Shown here: piece by piece, positions 59,250 to 64,000 of the stretch
Position numbering within the stretch: position 1 is the stretch's first letter
Layout of the letters: each line of letters opens with the position of its first letter
NCBI RefSeq assembly: GCF_004353915.1
Contig: NZ_SMRP01000006.1
Location: 599 to 64,598 of the forward strand
Direction: 5' to 3'
DNA from: Paraburkholderia silviterrae
Lineage (GTDB): Bacteria > Pseudomonadota > Gammaproteobacteria > Burkholderiales > Burkholderiaceae
Length of the DNA: 64,000 nucleotides
Position numbers and translations under genes: made by a program
The notes under the pieces: generated by a model
Database searches by the model: none
What the model was told of the DNA's origin: nothing
Seen by the model: the letters and a program-made list of their open reading frames with translations, nothing else

Positions 59250-61574
59250 TCAGAACGATGTCCCGATCTGGAACTGGAACTTCTGGTACTGGTCGCCGGC
59301 GTGCCTGACGATCGGCAGCGCGAAGTCGAGCTTGAGCGGGCCGATTGGCGAGATCCATTCGAGCCCGGTGCCGTAGCTGTATCGCAATCCGTTCGCACCG
59401 ACGCTGTTGCCCTCCGTTCCCCAGACGTTGCCGCCGTCGATGAACGTAAATACGCGCAGCGTCTTGTCGTAGCCCGTACCCGGCAGAGGCATCGTCAATT
59501 CGATGTTGCCGACCACCATCTTCGATCCGCCGATCGGATCACCCGTCGTCACGTCGCGAGGCCCGAGCGAACCCGGCTCGTACCCGCGCACAGTGCCTAT
59601 GCCGCCCGCGAAGTAATTCTTGAAGATCGGATACGCACTGCCGATGCCATTGCCATAGCCACCCTGGAAATTGAGGCCCAGAACAAAGCCGCGTGAAAAC
59701 GAGTAGTAGTACTGAGCCTGAATATCGGTCTTGTAGTACTGAACGCCGCCCGCAGGCGTGCCGTATTCCGCATTCGCCTGCGCAAAATACCCGCGGCTTG
59801 GCACCAGTGCGCTGTCGCGCGCGTCGCGGGACCACCCGATCGTCAACGGCACGATGTTCGAGACCCGGCCGAACGTGTTCACATAGTCGATATAGCTCTG
59901 CGGCGTGGAGGCGTCGACGTCCAGGCGGTCCTGCTCGATCCCCAGACCGAAGTACACCATGTCCGCTTCCGAAAACGGAATGCCGAACTTCATGTCCGCG
60001 CCGTACGAAATGATCCGGAAGCTGGTATCGGTCGTGCTCGAATAATAGAGCGGCTCGTTCGTGCGGTAGTAAACGTCGGTAATGCGTTTGATGCCGTCGA
60101 TCGTGAAGTACGGGTCGATCTGCGTCACGCTCAGGGTGCGTGCCGTGGTCGAAGTATTCGCATTGAGCGAAAGTGTGTTGCCGGTGCCGAACACGTTGTC
60201 CTGCGAGATGCCCGCGGAGATGATGGGGCCCTCCCCCGAGCCGTAGCCGAGCCCGAGCGAGATCGTCCCGGTGGGCTTCTCCGTGACCTTCACGTCGATG
60301 TCCACCTCGTCGTTGGTGCCTTCGACAGCAACCGTCGAGACTTCAACGTCGGTAAAGTAGCCGAGCCGGTTGATGCGGTCCTTCGAAAGCGCGAGCTTTT
60401 GCGAATCGAACCACGCGCTCTCCATCTGACGCATCTCGCGGCGGACCACCTCGTCACGCGTACGCGTGTTGCCGATGACGTTGATACGTCTCACATACAC
60501 GCGACGGCCCGGGTCGACGCGCAGTGTCAGCTTGACCGTGTGGTGCACCTGATCGATTTGCGGCTCCGCGTTGACCGTCGCGAACGCGTAGCCGTATTCG
60601 CCCAGTCTGTCGACAAGCGCCTGGGTGGTCGACTTCAGTTTCGCCGCGGAAAAAAGCTCGCCCGCGTGGATGCCGACCAGCTTCTGGAGCCCAACCTCGC
60701 GGCCCAGCAGATCACCCGTCAAGCCCACCCCCGTAATGGTGTACTGCGCACCTTCGTGTACGGTGAGCGTCAGATACATATCCTTGCGGTCGGGCGAAAG
60801 CGATACCTGAGTCGATTCGATGTTGAACTCCAGGTAACCGCGATCCAGATAGTACGAGCGCAAGTGCTCGAGATCGACAGTGAGCTTGTCCTTCGAGTAA
60901 ATATCGTCCTTCGTGTACCACGAGAACCAGTTCGGCGTGGACAACTGCATTTCCTCGTGTAACGTGGCGTCGTCGAACAGGTGATTGCCGATAAAGTTGA
61001 CCTGGCGAATCTTTGCGCTCGGCCCTTCCACAACCGAAAAGAGCAGCCCAACGCGGCTGCGGTCGACCGGCGACACCGTCACGTTGACCTCGGCGGCGTA
61101 ATAGCCGCGTGTCAGGTACTGCCGCTTCAACTCCTGCTCGGCCCTGCTGACCAGCGATTTGTCGTAGTAGCGTCCAATCGACAACCCTACCGAGTTCAAC
61201 GCCTTCGTCAGGTTATCCTTGTCGAATTCGTGGATGCCCGCAAAGTCAATTGATCCGACCGCGAGCCGCTCATCCACGTTGACCACGACCACGTCGCCCT
61301 CGATCGAGACGCGCACGTCGTTGAAAAAGCCGGTCGCATAGAGCGCGCGGATCGCCTCGGAGGCCTTGTCGTCGTTGAACGTGTCACCGGGCTTGAATGG
61401 GAGATTCGCGAACACCGTGCCGGGCTCGATATGACGCAGTCCATCGACGCGGATGTCGCGAATCACCACGCCTGCGGACGTCTGTGCGATTGCGATGACA
61501 GGTGCGTTGAGCGAAAGCATCACCGGCGCCGCCAGGCTGAGCCTGGCAAACCAGCGCAGCCTCAACGTGCGCAT
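59250..61574 (-). CDS. bamA: Outer membrane protein assembly factor BamA homologue
   Basis: A 774-residue Omp85 protein. A signal peptide (RWFARLSLAAPVMLSLNAPV, ending IAIAQ) leads to five POTRA repeats (VVIRDIRVDGLRHIEPGTVF, then KIRQVNFIGNHLFDDATL, and YVRRINVIGNTRTRDEVV) and a 16-strand barrel with the loop-6 motif VRGYEPGSLGPRD. It ends KFQFQIGTSF with the terminal Phe. The start may be 61574 or the in-frame ATG at 61622; the former gives a normal signal peptide. In related bacteria bamA normally sits with skp, lpxD and fabZ; here it sits beside lptD, which suggests an accessory paralogue. Confidence 0.9.
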   Translation of the reverse strand: MRTLRLRWFARLSLAAPVMLSLNAPVIAIAQTSAGVVIRDIRVDGLRHIEPGTVFANLPFKPGDTFNDDKASEAIRALYATGFFNDVRVSIEGDVVVVNVDERLAVGSIDFAGIHEFDKDNLTKALNSVGLSIGRYYDKSLVSRAEQELKRQYLTRGYYAAEVNVTVSPVDRSRVGLLFSVVEGPSAKIRQVNFIGNHLFDDATLHEEMQLSTPNWFSWYTKDDIYSKDKLTVDLEHLRSYYLDRGYLEFNIESTQVSLSPDRKDMYLTLTVHEGAQYTITGVGLTGDLLGREVGLQKLVGIHAGELFSAAKLKSTTQALVDRLGEYGYAFATVNAEPQIDQVHHTVKLTLRVDPGRRVYVRRINVIGNTRTRDEVVRREMRQMESAWFDSQKLALSKDRINRLGYFTDVEVSTVAVEGTNDEVDIDVKVTEKPTGTISLGLGYGSGEGPIISAGISQDNVFGTGNTLSLNANTSTTARTLSVTQIDPYFTIDGIKRITDVYYRTNEPLYYSSTTDTSFRIISYGADMKFGIPFSEADMVYFGLGIEQDRLDVDASTPQSYIDYVNTFGRVSNIVPLTIGWSRDARDSALVPSRGYFAQANAEYGTPAGGVQYYKTDIQAQYYYSFSRGFVLGLNFQGGYGNGIGSAYPIFKNYFAGGIGTVRGYEPGSLGPRDVTTGDPIGGSKMVVGNIELTMPLPGTGYDKTLRVFTFIDGGNVWGTEGNSVGANGLRYSYGTGLEWISPIGPLKLDFALPIVRHAGDQYQKFQFQIGTSF

Positions 61575-61942
61575 GCGCGAACCCAATGCACGATCGGCCC
61601 AAATGCCGCGGAATTTGGCCATGCTTGCCCGCACGAAGCCACCGCTGGCATGCTCAGGACCGCGCAGACATGTGAAGCCGCGATCTGATGAACCGAAGCA
61701 TAGCCACCCACTGGAAACGAAGCAGGCGGGAAAGCTGCCGCGTAATGGCCGTGGGAGGAGACGGAGAATCTCGTCCGATACCGCAGTGCGGTCCATTGCG
61801 ATCGCGTCAGCGAGCGCGCGACCGGCCGCTGTCCAGAGTCGTCATCGACAAGCAGCAGACCGGCTGAGCGAAACTCCTCGTCAGTCGTTTCGGGTGACGA
61901 GTTGCTCCACGCACTGGTGGTGTCCAGATAAGTATTTTCCAT
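61562..61942 (-). CDS. Possible short gene upstream of bamA
   Basis: A 126-codon frame overlaps the bamA start by 13 nt. AGGAG lies 10 nt before its ATG at 61942. The first half (MENTYLDTTSAWSNSSPETT, then DEEFRSAGLLLVDDDSGQRP) looks gene-like, while the second half loses character, as if frameshifted or non-coding. No family is recognised. It may be a decayed or leader gene. Confidence 0.25.
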   Translation of the reverse strand: MENTYLDTTSAWSNSSPETTDEEFRSAGLLLVDDDSGQRPVARSLTRSQWTALRYRTRFSVSSHGHYAAAFPPASFPVGGYASVHQIAASHVCAVLSMPAVASCGQAWPNSAAFGPIVHWVRACAR

Positions 61943-62019
61943 TGCTCAGGTTCTCCTGAATCAGGCATTGAGAGTTAAATCGGCCAGCCGGAACGGCGCA
62001 TGCGTTTTTATATTTTTAG

Positions 62020-62031
62020 TAATACGTATTA
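62020..62031. promoter_or_regulatory. TAATACGTATTA palindrome
   Basis: A perfect 12-bp A/T-rich palindrome inside a T/A-rich stretch (62003-62035), between the 124-residue unknown gene and bamA. It contrasts with the GC-rich surroundings and is a likely operator or promoter core for the bamA-lptD unit. Confidence 0.4.
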
Positions 62032-62087
62032 TTAGGCGTAGAGGAAGCGCATTGCAGGAACAGAAAGACGTGCAACCGGGCCGTGCG

Positions 62088-62462
62088 TTAGTTGAGCATG
62101 GTCCGCTCCCCGGCGGGCGTCGCATGGGGCAGCGAGGAAAGCGCTTCAAACAGGCTGGCGAGGCTGGATGCCGGCAGGGCGAAGGCGGTCCATCCCTTTC
62201 CGACGTGACGCAGCGACAATACCGCACCGTCAAAGTCTCTCAGGCGGTCCACGCGCCAGCAAGGGTCGAGTTCCATCGGATACGTGCCTGAGGGAGGGGT
62301 CAGCGGACGCGCGGGCTGCATCGCCGCGCGAATATTGGCCAGTTGCTCGATCATCGCTTCAATATCTTGCGCGCCGAGTAGCGACGATTCACCGGCAATC
62401 GTGAACCTGACTACGGTTGTTCCGGTTTCGCTAGTGACATCCAGTTGCAGCGCGTGATACAT
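62088..62462 (-). CDS. Unknown 124-residue soluble protein
   Basis: A small protein without signal peptide: YHALQLDVTSETGTTVVRFT, then LLGAQDIEAMIEQLANIRAA, a Pro-rich turn, and GAVLSLRHVGKGWTAFALPA with a helical end LASLFEALSSLP. The alpha/beta pattern suggests a compact ligand- or protein-binding domain. GAAAGG lies 7 nt before the ATG at 62462, which is preferred to a TTG two codons upstream. No family is recognised. It lies on the same strand between a porin and the bamA-lptD pair. Confidence 0.6.
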   Translation of the reverse strand: MYHALQLDVTSETGTTVVRFTIAGESSLLGAQDIEAMIEQLANIRAAMQPARPLTPPSGTYPMELDPCWRVDRLRDFDGAVLSLRHVGKGWTAFALPASSLASLFEALSSLPHATPAGERTMLN

Positions 62463-62627
62463 GAGCAAACCTTTCTTCGTTTGACAGCTGAAATTCCAGC
62501 CGCATTATGGCGTTCAGACACATACCGTATCGACAGGTTAGTTCATACTGATCGGCGCCAAATTTCATGTTTATTTCCACGCGTTAAAAATCGATGTTTA
62601 CACAACTACACTCTCAAGCGAGACAGA

Positions 62628-62655
62628 CCGGCCGTGGCCCCGAGGCGACGGCCGG
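62628..62655 (-). terminator. Hairpin after the porin gene
   Basis: CCGGCCGT (62628-62635) pairs with ACGGCCGG (62648-62655) around a 12-nt loop, 12 bp beyond the porin stop on the minus strand. There is no U-run. Confidence 0.45.
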
Positions 62656-62667
62656 CGGACGAGTCAA

Positions 62668-63837
62668 TCAGAACTTGTGCCGGATGCCCAGACTGACGAT
62701 ATCCTGACTGCTCGTTCCTGCAACGCCATAAGATCCGATCGATGCCTCGGCGCTCGAAACCGTGCCATCGGCGTTGAGTTGCGAGCCGCTCGCATGCTGC
62801 CACGCGCCAACGAGATAGACGTCCGTGCGCTTGGAAAGGCTGTAATCGGCACCCAGCGAGATCTGGTTATAGGACGCGTTGGTGTCGCCGCTCGCGTGCG
62901 TATAGCTGTAGCCGAGACCGAGCAGCAGCGCCGGATTGACCTGGTAGTTGAAGAAGCCTTGTCCCGTGTTGAAGATCTCCGTCGAGAGGAACGCCGACTG
63001 CGCATCGGCCTTGTAGGCCGAATTGCTGTACGACAGCCCGAAGGTGTAAGGTCCGGTCCTGAAGTTCGCAGCAACTCGCGCGATGTTGATCGACTTCGCC
63101 GTCTCGTATCCCGAGTTGACGGGGCCGTCGAAGGTGCCATCCGACGTCGACGACCAGCCGGTCCGTACGGCTGCCGTGGTGCTGGTGTTGTCGGCCACGT
63201 AATAACCCGCGGCAATGGAGAACGGGCCATTGTTATACGAAGCCGCTGCCGACCACGTCTGCCCGGAACCCGTCTGGCCGGCTACTCCGCCAAACGCGTA
63301 CATGGCCTCGACCTGCAGCCCCGCATAGTTCTGGGAGACATATTTCACGGCGTTATTGGTGCGCGAACTGTTGTCGTAGTTGTCCACGTCACCCGCCGTG
63401 GCAAACGAGCTGCCGAAATAGGCGTCGTCGGTAAGCCCCTGCACCTGATCGACGAGCGGGTCGTACTGCCGCCCGAGTGTGACGGTGCCATACCGATCGC
63501 TTTCAAGGCCGACATAGGCCTGCCGCCCGAACAGAGACGACGTGCCGTTGTACGTGCCCATCTGGCCGTTGTTGAGGTTGAAACCGTCTTCGAGCTGGAA
63601 GATCGCTTTCAGGCCGCCACCGAGATCTTCAGAACCCTTCAGGCCCCAACGGCTACCCGAAAGATTGCCGGAATAGAGCCCAATCTGGTTGCTGCCCGTA
63701 GGCGTGGCGTTGTGCGTGTATTGAATCGATTCGTCGATGATGCCATACAGCGTGATGCTGCTCTGCGCTCGCGCGGCCGCACTGAACATGCCGAGCAATG
63801 CCATTGCCGCGAGCGTTTTACCGACCAGTTTTTTCAT
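62668..63837 (-). CDS. Burkholderia-type outer membrane porin
   Basis: A 389-residue trimeric-type porin. It has the signal peptide MKKLVGKTLAAMALLGMFSA with cleavage after ARA, mature start QSSITLYGIIDESIQYTHN, the conserved SRWGLKGSEDLGGGLKAIFQ and GRQAYVGLESDRYGTVTLG segments, and the terminal Phe of VSLGIRHKF. It is typical of the abundant general porins of Burkholderia. It is paralogous to the porin at 11752-12858, with better matches to the consensus. The upstream 163 bp to the window end are A/T-richer and should hold its promoter. Confidence 0.93.
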   Translation of the reverse strand: MKKLVGKTLAAMALLGMFSAAARAQSSITLYGIIDESIQYTHNATPTGSNQIGLYSGNLSGSRWGLKGSEDLGGGLKAIFQLEDGFNLNNGQMGTYNGTSSLFGRQAYVGLESDRYGTVTLGRQYDPLVDQVQGLTDDAYFGSSFATAGDVDNYDNSSRTNNAVKYVSQNYAGLQVEAMYAFGGVAGQTGSGQTWSAAASYNNGPFSIAAGYYVADNTSTTAAVRTGWSSTSDGTFDGPVNSGYETAKSINIARVAANFRTGPYTFGLSYSNSAYKADAQSAFLSTEIFNTGQGFFNYQVNPALLLGLGYSYTHASGDTNASYNQISLGADYSLSKRTDVYLVGAWQHASGSQLNADGTVSSAEASIGSYGVAGTSSQDIVSLGIRHKF

Positions 63838-64000
63838 CTGAATTCTCCACAGATATCGCTCAAATTTAAGTTATCCCGTCGTCCAATTTCTTGTCGCGAT
63901 CGGGATTCGCCATTAAGGCACGGCGCAATATCTGCTCAGTTGGTAATATGCAACGGCTGTGTTTACCGGCTATTTCGGCAAGGTGTACTCGTAATAATAA

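Noticed and set aside
1..64000. tRNA, rRNA, CRISPR array, integrase or replication origin
   Set aside because: None could be recognised by reading; no transposase or recombinase motif was seen in any plausible protein.

Overview
This window is high-GC, gene-dense DNA from a Gram-negative bacterium, most likely a Burkholderiaceae member (Paraburkholderia, Caballeronia or Burkholderia type). The evidence is two trimeric porins of the Burkholderia OmpC-like kind, BamA and LptD homologues, Tat and Sec signal peptides, many LysR/AraC/LacI/TetR regulators and a strong G/C third-position bias. The mixture of catabolic operons, porins and sensor kinases without ribosomal or other core operons suggests a secondary replicon or an accessory part of the chromosome. 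I saw no tRNA, rRNA, CRISPR array, integrase or transposase.

Layout. 0-2 kb: a winged-helix/NTPase regulator and a stand-alone receiver. 2.2-5.7 kb: an MFS exporter, then an alpha/beta hydrolase divergent from an AraC regulator. 5.8-12.9 kb: a minus-strand block (porin, secreted beta-propeller, heme-binding GlcG-like protein, Tat-exported acetamidase/formamidase, aromatic-acid MFS, fumarylacetoacetase-fold hydrolase) interrupted by a plus-strand gene for a tiny histidine-rich secreted peptide. 13.1-24.1 kb: a sugar-type ABC importer, its LacI repressor and a six-gene catabolic operon (intradiol dioxygenase, SDR, BKACE, quinone-reductase-like MDR, cupin, AraC). Five related 16-bp CG-centred palindromes in front of the importer, lacI and the dioxygenase tie these into one apparent regulon. 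24.3-28.9 kb: a small secreted basic protein, a C-C hydrolase-like enzyme, a thioredoxin-reductase-like flavoprotein without its CxxC, a divergent UBP-type zinc finger and a LysR regulator.

28.9-38.4 kb: a four-gene signalling operon (OmpR-type response regulator, 1689-residue kinase-like/AAA/GAF/histidine kinase, hybrid PAS kinase, receiver-histidine kinase). 38.8-42.1 kb: a second winged-helix/NTPase regulator, a TetR regulator and a HAD phosphatase. 42.2-49.6 kb: glycogen phosphorylase, a PBP7-like DD-endopeptidase, two unknown genes and aspartate ammonia-lyase. 49.6-50.1 kb holds remnants of a cupin and an acyl-CoA dehydrogenase. 50.1-53.9 kb: a cysteine-free DksA-like protein, a small unknown and a class II UvrA. 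54.2-55.5 kb: an acyltransferase bounded by a short scrambled copy of the uvrA 3' end. 55.5-63.8 kb: glycosyltransferase family 9, LptD, BamA, unknowns and a porin, which look like an accessory outer-membrane/LPS biogenesis set.

The most promising undescribed system is the LacI-linked importer plus dioxygenase/BKACE operon. It could form a ring-cleavage route in which a beta-keto acid is processed by BKACE instead of the usual CoA-transferase and thiolase. All functional statements are from sequence reading alone; no database search was run.
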